A stretch of DNA of 64,000 bases, taken from Bacteroidota bacterium (GTDB lineage: Bacteria > Bacteroidota > Bacteroidia > Palsa-965). Shown here in pieces: positions 35,094 to 43,018 of this stretch. The stretch spans positions 62,001 to 126,000 of the forward strand of contig JACQAM010000004.1 in the NCBI GenBank assembly GCA_016194975.1. Direction: 5' to 3'. The notes under the pieces are model-generated. The model did no database searches, was not told where the DNA came from, and saw only the letters and a program-made list of their open reading frames with translations. Both the position numbers and the translations under genes were made by a program. Position 1 is the stretch's first letter, and the number at the start of each line of letters is the position of its first letter.

Positions 35094-35125
35094 TGGTAGA
35101 GACACGTTGCAACGTGTCTCTACCA
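35094..35125. repeat. Perfect 32-bp palindrome
   Basis: A perfect palindrome centred on GTTGCAAC with arms TGGTAGAGACAC and GTGTCTCTACCA. This sequence type (GTAGAGAC...GTCTCTAC) is a dispersed repeat in many environmental bacteria. It would form a long hairpin in either strand. Confidence 0.85.
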
Positions 35126-35368
35126 AAAGTACCGGGGATAAAATAAATTTCCGAGTATGTTGGTAAATAATTCCTCCGTACAGATTTTTTCGACGTATGG
35201 ATTCTCCGGAATCTTTTTCCGTTTTCTTATTCCATTCTTCATGGTATATGTATTGCCCTATATGATCTTCGGGATATTTTTCTCCGGATCCTCTCTTTTT
35301 TCAAAAGTTTTTTCTATTATAAAAAAATTGCCCGGATTTTTTAAGACACCCCGTTTGTAATCTTCATC

Positions 35369-37111
35369 TCATTTCAATCCGGATGCCCTCATATCTTTCA
35401 AATTCAATTGTAAGTTTACTTTCCCATTCCATTCATTTTCCTCAATAGTATAGCAAGTTTCAAATTCATTTTTGTTCATGGTATCCGGCAAAAATTCACC
35501 AAGTCCAAAACCAATTGCAGGAAAGATCCGGTTCGGTTGATTAGATTCAATGAGATCACATTTAAGGTGATTCTCGCCTACCACTCGCGCCCACCCGCGA
35601 TCGCACACACGCTTAGTGAGAAATACCGGCGACATATTTCCCGGACCGAACGGAGCGAATTTTTTCAATACGTCATGAAATGCCTGATCAATTTCGCTGA
35701 ATGTGATTTCAGAATCAATATCGATCTCGGGAACGCGTTGCTCTTCCGTGATACGAATTGAGACTTCCTGTTCGAATTTTTCGATGAACGCCTGAACATT
35801 TTTCTTTTCCATTGTCAATCCAGCAGCATATTTATGTCCACCGAACTGAATTAGCAGGTCACTGCATGCTTCAATGGCTTCGTAAACATCAAAATCTTTT
35901 ACGGATCGGGCACTTCCTGTGACTTTCCCATTCGATTCAGTAAGAACGATAGTTGGGCGATAATATTTTTCGATGAGTCGCGAGGCAACAATCCCAACCA
36001 CACCTTTATGCCAGTTTTCATCAAACACCACAGTAGAGCGAAGTGAATTTACTTCGGGGTGATTTGCAATTTTTTCCAGTGCCTGGAAAGTAATCATTTT
36101 ATCGAGGTCCCGGCGGTCGGTATTATTCCTGTTCACATTCTCTGCGGCTAGATCTGCTTCGTTCTCTGTTTGTGTTGTAAGTAATTCCACTGCAAATTTC
36201 CCATGTTCAATTCTTCCTGCGGCGTTAATGCGCGGGGCAAAAATGAAAACGATATCACTGATCGAAATTTTTCTTTTCAGGTTGGCAAGTTTCATCATTG
36301 CGCGAAAGCCAGGTCGCGGTTGCGCGTTCATGCGTGCGAGGCCGAACGTAGCGAGTACACGGTTTTCCCCGGTGACCGGAACAATATCTGCTGCGATGGC
36401 GACCACGACAAGATCAAGCAGTTGTTCGATTTCTGAAAATGGAATTCCGTTTGAGTGCGCGAGCGCCTGCACGAGTTTGAAACCGATTCCACAACCGCAG
36501 AGTTCGTCATAAGGATAATTGCAATCCGTTCGTTTCGGATCGAGCACGGCAACTGCTGCCGGAAGGCGTTCACCCGGACGATGATGATCGCAGATGATAA
36601 AATCAATTCCTTTCTTTTTTGCGTAGTCCACTTTTTCATTCGCTTTTATTCCGCAGTCGAGTGCGATGATCAGCGAATATTTTTCTCTTGCGGCAAAGTC
36701 AATTCCGTCGAAAGAGATGCCATATCCTTCCGAGTAACGATCCGGAATATAAAATCCCGGTTTGGCGGGTTGCGAAGTGTTCTTTGAATTAAGTGATAAC
36801 AGAAATGTGTAAATCAATGCAACAGCTGTTGTTCCGTCCACATCATAATCGCCATAGACTAAAATTTTTTCGCCCGATAAGATCGCTTTTTGAATTCTCG
36901 AAACTGCTTTATCCATATCCTTCATCAGGAAAGGATCGTGCAGGCTATCCAGCGTTGGAGAGAAAAATTGATTTGCTTTTTCAGCGTCGTCTATTCCGCG
37001 TTGGAAAAGCAATGAAGCGACGGATTCTTTTACATTCAGTTCACGGGCAAGTGCGGAAATTTTTCCTGCATCGCCTTTTTCTTTGATCGTCCACCTCTTG
37101 TTCGTTCTCAT
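35369..37111 (-). CDS. recJ: Single-strand-specific exonuclease RecJ
   Basis: 5'-3' single-stranded DNA exonuclease in RecF-type recombination and mismatch repair. ATG 37111 (MRTNKRWTIKEKGD, 580 residues) matches the family start; the frame is open to 37246, but there it would overlap the ORF6N gene. DHH motifs are complete: VYGDYDVDGTTAVAL, ALDCGIKAN, FIICDHHRPGERLP, CGCGIGFKLV. The DHHA1 region has QFGGHKYAAGLTM, and there is a C-terminal OB domain. TTAACTTTAG shortly upstream could be part of its promoter. Confidence 0.93.
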   Translation of the reverse strand: MRTNKRWTIKEKGDAGKISALARELNVKESVASLLFQRGIDDAEKANQFFSPTLDSLHDPFLMKDMDKAVSRIQKAILSGEKILVYGDYDVDGTTAVALIYTFLLSLNSKNTSQPAKPGFYIPDRYSEGYGISFDGIDFAAREKYSLIIALDCGIKANEKVDYAKKKGIDFIICDHHRPGERLPAAVAVLDPKRTDCNYPYDELCGCGIGFKLVQALAHSNGIPFSEIEQLLDLVVVAIAADIVPVTGENRVLATFGLARMNAQPRPGFRAMMKLANLKRKISISDIVFIFAPRINAAGRIEHGKFAVELLTTQTENEADLAAENVNRNNTDRRDLDKMITFQALEKIANHPEVNSLRSTVVFDENWHKGVVGIVASRLIEKYYRPTIVLTESNGKVTGSARSVKDFDVYEAIEACSDLLIQFGGHKYAAGLTMEKKNVQAFIEKFEQEVSIRITEEQRVPEIDIDSEITFSEIDQAFHDVLKKFAPFGPGNMSPVFLTKRVCDRGWARVVGENHLKCDLIESNQPNRIFPAIGFGLGEFLPDTMNKNEFETCYTIEENEWNGKVNLQLNLKDMRASGLK

Positions 37112-37232
37112 TTTTTCTAAAGTTAATGTAGCATTCATATTGGTTGTTGTTTTAATTGATAATATTTTTTTCAATGATTTATTGCGGTGTTCCTTTCCTG
37201 AATTAGAGGCCGCAAAATGTGCCTTCAAAATT

Positions 37233-37772
37233 TCAGGCGTTTCCATTTGTTTTATAACCGATCTTCTTCATTGGCTTTTTCGGTTTCGAAAGTAGTTTGC
37301 GGATGACTGAAAATATAACGTTGATCTCTTCGCCGTTCTTACCAACTCTTCTTTCCAGTTGTTCCAGTTTGTGAAGTACTTCTTTGTTTGTGCCCATCAT
37401 TTCCCGAAGGCGGATAAAAAGACGCACAACCCGGATATTCATTTCTATAGCCCGCTTGCTGTTGAGAACAGAAGACAGCATAGTCACCCCTTGCTCCGTA
37501 AAACAGAAAGGCGGATAACGCAATCCCATTTTATCAGAATTGGAGGTCACAAACTGTGACCTCCAATTTTCAAACTCTTCCACACTCATTTCGAACATGA
37601 AATCTTCCGGAAATCTGAATGGATTTCTTTTGACAGTTTGCTTTAAGACTTTTGTTTCCACCCTGTACAATTCAGCGGGATCTCTATCCAACATTACTTT
37701 TTGTCCGCGGATGAAATAGATCTTGTTTACCAGTAATTCGTCAGGAACGATTGTTTGTTTTTTCAAATTCAT
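37233..37772 (-). CDS. ORF6N domain protein (phage-type DNA-binding)
   Basis: 179 residues. The ORF6N domain spans about 10-95: ELLVNKIYFIRGQKVMLDRD, LYRVETKVLKQTVKRNPFRF, then FCFTEQGVTMLSSVLNSKRA and MNIRVVRLFIRLRE. A coiled coil and the common tail KPKKPMKKIGYK follow. Such proteins are phage-derived DNA-binding regulators that occur singly in many Bacteroidota genomes; no other phage gene is nearby. The stop is about 120 bases upstream of the recJ start. Confidence 0.88.
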   Translation of the reverse strand: MNLKKQTIVPDELLVNKIYFIRGQKVMLDRDPAELYRVETKVLKQTVKRNPFRFPEDFMFEMSVEEFENWRSQFVTSNSDKMGLRYPPFCFTEQGVTMLSSVLNSKRAIEMNIRVVRLFIRLREMMGTNKEVLHKLEQLERRVGKNGEEINVIFSVIRKLLSKPKKPMKKIGYKTNGNA

Positions 37773-37932
37773 AAATCATAAAATATAAATCGTAACCAGC
37801 TTGCATATAATGATCGGGAGGCAAATGTAAAATTGTGTTTCTGATAAAAAGTGGATGTTAGTAAGTTTTTTTCCGGGAAAGAAAAAAAACCGGCAAGCAG
37901 TAAAGACAAAAAAATAAATTTCGGAACTGTTT

Positions 37933-38643
37933 TTACAGCCCGATCTGCATTTTTCTATCGCCGTCCTGCAGGTAAATTCTCAATGGGGGAAGATCGATTT
38001 CTTTTCCACCGGGCCCTATCGCTTTTATATCATCGAAAATGAGGACGCCTCCTTTATTTTTTACATCGATCTTATCCACATGCTGCTTCATGTCGAGTGT
38101 CATTTCACCCGAAGTTGACTTCAATGTGTCAAGTTTATTTCCATTGCGGAAATACATGGTGAATGAAACGACCTGGTAATAATCATTTCCGTAACGTTGC
38201 TTCGCTCTTAATTTTCCCAATGCGATCGTCGTCATTTTATCGGCGAAAGAATCGTTCGGAGTTCCGTCGAGCGTTACAACGGGAATTTCTCTCGAGAATA
38301 ATTTGTAGGTCCAGGTGTACAATTGCTTTTCAGAACCGTCTTTCATTTTTTCATACACAACGAGAATTCCGCTTACGCCTGTTGTTGTTTTGAAATCATA
38401 CAAAGAATCTTTTTTCGAAACAGTTCCGCCGCGGAATTCAATACGCCCCATTTTATTTTTTCCTGAATATTTTATTTTAAACCAATTGTCTTCATTCAGG
38501 TAAAGAAAATATTTTTCGGGAGCTACTGTAATTTTCGAAACCACCTGTTTCACCACGAAAGTATCTGTAGATGTAGATTGCGCACCCAAATGCACACTCA
38601 AAAGGGAAATAGAAATGGCTAAGAAAAAAATTCCGCGCTTCAT
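37933..38643 (-). CDS. Secreted protein with a GldM C-terminal-like region
   Basis: 236 residues. Signal peptide MKRGIFFLAISISLLSVHLGAQ. The rest resembles the last two domains of GldM, the periplasmic shaft of the type IX secretion and gliding motor: SKITVAPEKYFLYLNEDNWF, then YTWTYKLFSREIPVVTLDG, and at the end FDDIKAIGPGGKEIDLPPLRIYL, close to the GldM closing phrase. The N-terminal membrane anchor and first two domains of true GldM are missing and no gldK/L/N is adjacent, so it is not the motor protein itself. It may be a substrate or accessory in the periplasm (inference). Confidence 0.55.
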   Translation of the reverse strand: MKRGIFFLAISISLLSVHLGAQSTSTDTFVVKQVVSKITVAPEKYFLYLNEDNWFKIKYSGKNKMGRIEFRGGTVSKKDSLYDFKTTTGVSGILVVYEKMKDGSEKQLYTWTYKLFSREIPVVTLDGTPNDSFADKMTTIALGKLRAKQRYGNDYYQVVSFTMYFRNGNKLDTLKSTSGEMTLDMKQHVDKIDVKNKGGVLIFDDIKAIGPGGKEIDLPPLRIYLQDGDRKMQIGL

Positions 38644-38785
38644 GTTCTTAAAGATAGGGATTGGTTGAATAAGTTGGTTGAGTTGCTTTTGTTCGTTAGG
38701 TTTGTTGACTCAATGCCCAGAACAATAAATTTTATTATTGCGATTCAAACAAACTTAACCAATTCAAGCAACACAACAAACCAAT

Positions 38786-40366
38786 TTATATTCCCAGAAA
38801 ATCCTTCGCCTGCGCACCCGAAACAAGACTCACATCGGAAACTTCCATTGGTAAAGTGCCCGATTTTTTTCCGGAGATATTTTTGAATGCATCCGATTTT
38901 ACTACTGCTAATTTTCCATCCGACGTCACTGCCCATCCAAGATTCTCCGCATCGGGATTGAACTGGAATCGCACAAAATCGGAAGCGTAATAAGTGAAGA
39001 TCGCATTCTTCCCTTTTTCCACGAGGAAAATATGATTAAGTGTAAGTTCTTTTCCTGTTTTCTCGTCTGTGAATTTCACGATCATCGCAGGGCCTTGCGG
39101 TAAACTTGCGGGACAATCGGAATTCCAGATACCGAAATCGCGGATCACGAATTCACGCATCACCATATTTTCTTTTTCATCGCCCACGTTCGCGCGCCAC
39201 ATGCGCATTGCACAAGCCATCACCGAATCATTCACAAAAATTCTTCTCGCATCGGCGGTCATAAGACTATTTTCATGTTGCTGCTGCAATTTATTTTCAC
39301 GATCCTGTTTTACTTTCAGCGCTGCTTCGTATTGTGCATAACGCTTGTCATACATTTCTTTTGCACCTGCAAAATCTTTTTCTGAAACCACCACATACGT
39401 TTCATACGAGCGCGTGGTTTCTCCCTTAGTGAACGTAACGAGATAAGATGAACTCGCTCCGCGCTTAATGCTCACATCTTCCCAATCAATATTTTTATCG
39501 GAACGTTTGTACGGAGTTTTCGCTGTGTCCACTTCAAAACGCATTCCTTTGAACGGAAGTAATTCGGGATAATCTTTCTGATCGAATTTGATAGCGAAGC
39601 TTGGCCGGCCGGAAGCTTGCAAAGGCATTACCGGTTTCGCGATCACAATAGCACCGGCAGAAGAAGTATCTGCAACAAATCCAACTTCGACCGCTTTATC
39701 CTTTGCAATAAAATTCCAGTTCTTCTTCGCCGTGTCGAGATAATAGACATTGAATTTCCCTGCGTCATTATCACTTTCCATTGCTACATTGATATTCGCA
39801 GCAGGATTTACTTTAAGTGGTTTTCCATTCTGCCACGCCGTGATCTGCAGCATTCCCGCCGATTCGAAATGATAACGGGCGCCTGCAGAATCATACGTCA
39901 TCGGAATTCCTGCGAAGAAAATGGAGGAAGGATCATGAAATTCGCGATAATGAATTTCCACTTTCCCATTCACCACATTTCCTTTATCATCCGTGAATGC
40001 ATTCGCCGGAACATTCACCAGCGACCCGGTGTTATAGATAAATTCATTTCCTTTCGCGGCATCCACCGTCCACACGGTATCTTTTTCATTGAGGTTACTG
40101 AAAGGTGCGGTTACAAAATTAGTTTGAGTACGGTTTTTTTCATTGGTAGAATTATTGGTTACTGAATCATTGTTCTTCAGCACGGCCCACGTTCCAACTA
40201 CTGCCACTACTCCAACTGTCGCGATACTGAGGTAGAATTTACCCGATCCGGTGAAAGGTTTCGGCCGCGCCGAATACGCTTTCATGAACTGGTCGAAATT
40301 CTTTCCCTTCTCCACGTCTTCCGGCGTGAGCTTCCCGCGATTCCGGTTTATGTTATACTTGTCCAT
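38786..40366 (-). CDS. Membrane-anchored protein paired with an ECF sigma factor
   Basis: 526 residues. A cytoplasmic N-terminus of about 43 residues (KLTPEDVEKGKNFDQFMKAY) is followed by one membrane helix (FYLSIATVGVVAVVGTWAVL) and a periplasmic domain of about 460 residues (NVPANAFTDDKGNVVNGKVE, IHYREFHDPSSIFFAGIPM) with a coiled coil at about 345-375. It lies five bases downstream of an ECF sigma gene, the place of an anti-sigma factor. The short cytoplasmic segment lacks a recognisable zinc or ASD motif. The NxPANAFxD..G..V.G.V pattern recurs in uncharacterised Bacteroidota surface proteins. Confidence 0.65.
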   Translation of the reverse strand: MDKYNINRNRGKLTPEDVEKGKNFDQFMKAYSARPKPFTGSGKFYLSIATVGVVAVVGTWAVLKNNDSVTNNSTNEKNRTQTNFVTAPFSNLNEKDTVWTVDAAKGNEFIYNTGSLVNVPANAFTDDKGNVVNGKVEIHYREFHDPSSIFFAGIPMTYDSAGARYHFESAGMLQITAWQNGKPLKVNPAANINVAMESDNDAGKFNVYYLDTAKKNWNFIAKDKAVEVGFVADTSSAGAIVIAKPVMPLQASGRPSFAIKFDQKDYPELLPFKGMRFEVDTAKTPYKRSDKNIDWEDVSIKRGASSSYLVTFTKGETTRSYETYVVVSEKDFAGAKEMYDKRYAQYEAALKVKQDRENKLQQQHENSLMTADARRIFVNDSVMACAMRMWRANVGDEKENMVMREFVIRDFGIWNSDCPASLPQGPAMIVKFTDEKTGKELTLNHIFLVEKGKNAIFTYYASDFVRFQFNPDAENLGWAVTSDGKLAVVKSDAFKNISGKKSGTLPMEVSDVSLVSGAQAKDFLGI

Positions 40367-40371
40367 GACTT

Positions 40372-40959
40372 TTATCCTAATGAGGTGTAAATTGTTTTTA
40401 GTTTTTCGAGCAGGCGATAGACACGTGCTTTCGCTGCTGTTTCTGAAATTTCCAGGATATCACACACCTCTTTGAACGGACGCTTTTCAAAGAAGCGCAT
40501 TTCGAGCAGCACTATTTCATCCTGTTCCAGTTGCTGCATCGCTTTCATCAGCCGCGCATCGGTGACTGCAGAATTTTCTTCCCCGAGCTCCGTGAGAATA
40601 TCCTCCACCTGCGTGTCATCGATACTGATCGCCTGGCGAACTTTTGAACGGCGATAAAATCTATTTAATTCATTAATTGAAATCCGGAATAACCACGCTG
40701 AAAACGGAACGCCCTGCGATTTGTATTTGCCGATATTTTCAAGCGCGGCAATGAACGTTTGTGAAGCAATGTCGTACGCGTCGTCTTTCGTGTTTACTCT
40801 TTGATAAATGAATCCAAGAATTCTTGCGTAATAGCGATTGTAAAGCGGGGCAAATTTCGCCGGGTCGCGCCGTGCTGCTTCAATTTCGGCCATCTCGGCT
40901 GTCATTTCAGCTTCACTAACGTGGTATTTCGATTCGATATTCATAATGGCGGTGAACAT
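40372..40959 (-). CDS. ECF-type RNA polymerase sigma factor
   Basis: 195 residues. Sigma-70 region 2 covers about 30-100 (FAPLYNRYYARILGFIYQRV, DAYDIASQTFIAALENI, FSAWLFRISINELNRFYRR). Region 4 covers about 135-190 (LEQDEIVLLEMRFFEKRPFK, ISETAAKARVYRLLEKL) with the helix-turn-helix. Region 3 is absent, as in ECF sigmas. ATG 40959, with MNIESKY at 40944 as an alternative. The following gene encodes a one-helix membrane protein that may control it. Confidence 0.92.
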   Translation of the reverse strand: MFTAIMNIESKYHVSEAEMTAEMAEIEAARRDPAKFAPLYNRYYARILGFIYQRVNTKDDAYDIASQTFIAALENIGKYKSQGVPFSAWLFRISINELNRFYRRSKVRQAISIDDTQVEDILTELGEENSAVTDARLMKAMQQLEQDEIVLLEMRFFEKRPFKEVCDILEISETAAKARVYRLLEKLKTIYTSLG

Positions 40960-41049
40960 GGCCCTTTGGCTTTACTTTCGCAAGCATAAGACCATGGGGG
41001 AATAAAAGTCACACGAAGATGGGATTATTTTTTATGCCCGTCTGCTAAT

Positions 41050-41121
41050 GGGAAGTGAATGCGGGCATTGCGGACTTGTTTTATTTTCCGCATATCTGCA
41101 CTTTTTGTATTCCGTTCCCTA
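41050..41121. repeat. Short relative of the leuS-side inverted-repeat element
   Basis: GGGAAGTGAAT (41050-41060) pairs with ATTCCGTTCCC (41109-41119) at 9 of 11 positions, and inner TGCGGA (41069-41074) pairs with TCCGCA (41087-41092). As at leuS, the right end TTCCCTA contains the stop codon of the minus-strand gene that abuts it. Confidence 0.5.
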
Positions 41122-41535
41122 TTTCGCGAGCTCCCACGATTCCCTCAACCACTTCACTAATTGCTTATCCACTTCTTTCACGGATGAAACAGGAACTACG
41201 TGCACAATTTTTTTCTGCGTGTACTGAAAAGTTTTTTCCACGGGGAATGCATCGTATTTCTGTTTCAGAAAAAATTCCACTTTCAGATGATCCTTCCGGA
41301 AAGCGATCATGGCGAATGTGCCCGCCTTCTTGAAAAAAATTCCGCCTTTGATCGGCTCTACACTCACCTCTCCGAAATCACAAACCGCATGTTCGAGTTT
41401 ATCATAGATCTTTCTCAGAACCGGGAGTTTATTTTTAAAATGTGTGTCAACAGAAATTTTCACACATGAATGTTCCTTCGTGCGATGAGGAAATTTTCGT
41501 TTGCATTCGGGGCAGATCCACATTTCAATGCGCAA
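41119..41535 (-). CDS. DUF5655 domain protein
   Basis: 138 residues. The N-terminal WICPECKRKFPHRTKEHSC looks like a small Cys/His metal site. The DUF5655 body follows (HFKNKLPVLRKIYDKLEHAV, VEPIKGGIFFKKAGTFAMI, RKDHLKVEFFL). DUF5655 is a small cytoplasmic family of unknown function, sometimes next to nucleic-acid enzymes. ATG 41535, or 41523 if started at MWICPEC. The stop codon TAG lies inside an inverted-repeat element. Confidence 0.8.
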   Translation of the reverse strand: MRIEMWICPECKRKFPHRTKEHSCVKISVDTHFKNKLPVLRKIYDKLEHAVCDFGEVSVEPIKGGIFFKKAGTFAMIAFRKDHLKVEFFLKQKYDAFPVEKTFQYTQKKIVHVVPVSSVKEVDKQLVKWLRESWELAK

Positions 41536-41545
41536 ATTAAGAAAT

Positions 41546-41630
41546 GGGAGAATGCGGAAATGGTTGTTTGTGATTTTGTTGATCGTTGGTGGTTGCCTGT
41601 CGTTTTATCAAACCACGAACAACCACGTAG
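41546..41630. repeat. Imperfect hairpin element between the DUF5655 and T9SS genes
   Basis: GGGAGAATGCGGAAA (41546-41560) resembles the ends of the elements at 3231 and 41050. About 20 bases from 41560 (TGGTTGTTTGTG...) are imperfectly complementary to CAAACCACGAACAACCACG near 41610-41628. It fills the whole 98-base gap. Confidence 0.45.
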
Positions 41631-41633
41631 GCT

Positions 41634-42536
41634 TTACCGGGAAACAATAATCCTCCTGGTAATCTTATCTCCATCCACCGTAGCCATTTCCACAAAATAC
41701 ATTCCCGGCTCCTGGGCAGTGAGATCAATCTTATCCGGGATCGGCTGATCGGAAGTAGCGAGATGTGTTTCCACTGTTGTGCCGAGCATATTGTAAACGA
41801 TGAGACTCGCCAGTTCAGTGGTGTCTGAATTCACGCGAAAAATTCCTTCACTCGGATTCGGATAAAGTTCGGGCGAATGCGAAACAACTGTCGCTGTATT
41901 TTTATTTACGGCAACTGTATTTTTTGACGGCTCATTGTGCGACGTCATCACCACATTATCCGGAACAAAAACCGCATTCATTTTAAAAGCATCAAGCCAC
42001 ACTCCTGAATTGGTATTCGGATTCACCGCACGCACCGAAATATATTTTCCATTATTCGGCGCCGTGAAACGCAAAGTGATCTGCGTCCAATCGGTACCAA
42101 TGGAATTTGCAGAAGCAGTATAGAAAATTTCTCCGGAAGTAGAATCGCTTGTACTCTGTCCGATTTCAATATCGGGTGCGAATGCGCGCTTGCGCGTCCA
42201 GAAATTCAGCGAATAATTATTTCCTTTTACCAATGGAGCATTCAGTTCGAGCGTGATCGCTTCCGAACGTACTTCGCCCTGCACATTCGTTGCAAGGCCT
42301 ACAAACCAGTTGCCGTCCTTCGCATCACCGAAGCCGCAATCGCTGCTGGCAATATCCGGTTTACGAAAACTGCCGAACGCATGCACGTTCTTCATGTTCG
42401 CATTGAACACCGTGGTCGATGCATTGATAAGACAAAGATTTCCGTTCTGTTCGAACGAGCCGTTAACAAAATCCTGCGCGCTCATTACAGCGGGGAGGAA
42501 AGTAACGGCAAGGGAGAAATAGTGGAGTTGTTTCAT
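41634..42536 (-). CDS. T9SS type A sorting-domain secreted protein with a jellyroll-like domain
   Basis: 300 residues from ATG 42536 (MKQLHYFSLAVTFLPAVMSAQ); the longer frame from 42566 would put a charged stretch before the signal peptide. The middle (FVNGSFEQNG, SDCGFGDAKDGNWFVGLAT, GKYISVRAVNPNTNSGVWLD) reads like a galactose-binding or carbohydrate-binding jellyroll domain, often placed on secreted Bacteroidota proteins. The C-terminal 75 residues (LYPNPSEGIFRV to KITRRIIVSR) are a type A sorting domain. Exported and surface-attached or released. Confidence 0.85.
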   Translation of the reverse strand: MKQLHYFSLAVTFLPAVMSAQDFVNGSFEQNGNLCLINASTTVFNANMKNVHAFGSFRKPDIASSDCGFGDAKDGNWFVGLATNVQGEVRSEAITLELNAPLVKGNNYSLNFWTRKRAFAPDIEIGQSTSDSTSGEIFYTASANSIGTDWTQITLRFTAPNNGKYISVRAVNPNTNSGVWLDAFKMNAVFVPDNVVMTSHNEPSKNTVAVNKNTATVVSHSPELYPNPSEGIFRVNSDTTELASLIVYNMLGTTVETHLATSDQPIPDKIDLTAQEPGMYFVEMATVDGDKITRRIIVSR

Positions 42537-42988
42537 GTCGTGTGGTTTTATTCGCCGCATTTTCATTTGGCGAAGAGTGGTTTAAAGACGAAACTTCCTT
42601 GGGCCGCCGTAGGCCCTTTTTATTATAACTGTGCAGGAACAAAAAAGTTACAGTCCCTTACCGGAAATATTTTTGCAACTCGCGTGCCAGTTTCCGGATG
42701 TGAACGTAATACGCTGGTATGCACGACTCTTCCCTGCCGGGAATGCCCTGCTATAGAAGAACGCAGGTGTGTGTTAAAAATTGTTGGGCGTATGGCAGAT
42801 GTCTTATCGGTGACAAATTGGAACTGCTTCTGAATAAAAAAAATCAGTGCTAATCAGTGGCAATATTTCCACATGTAAAACAAACAAACGTCATTCCGGC
42901 CTATAGCACCGATTGAATCACTGATTCTAACGAAGATTTCCAATTACAAACATTTAATACCTACTCTTTCTCCTGACTGAAATTACAT
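42537..42988. other. Intergenic region between divergent units, with a terminator-like hairpin
   Basis: About 450 bases without a supported gene; open frames here have no signal peptide, family or codon character. GGGCC (42601-42605), loop gccgta, GGCCC (42612-42616) and five Ts form a terminator-like structure on the plus strand, although no plus-strand gene precedes it. 'atcagtgctaatcagtgg' near 42846 resembles a dispersed repeat. Confidence 0.4.
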
Positions 42989-43018
42989 TTGCCATCCACA
43001 AATTTTTTCAGCAAAAAC

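Larger units (their letters stand above)
34979..35368. other. Palindrome-bearing spacer upstream of the RAYT gene
   Basis: No supported gene in 390 bases. A 67-codon plus-strand frame at 35157-35360 is hydrophobic but has no family, no start context and atypical composition. The spacer holds two palindromes listed separately and AT-rich filler. Confidence 0.5.

Noticed and set aside
35157-35360. 67-residue hydrophobic ORF near the RAYT gene
   Set aside because: No family, no start context and an AT-rich spacer; hydrophobicity follows from T-rich DNA.
42381-42833. Plus-strand ORF of 150 codons opposite the T9SS gene start
   Set aside because: It is antisense to a well-supported signal peptide gene for half its length and has no protein-like features.
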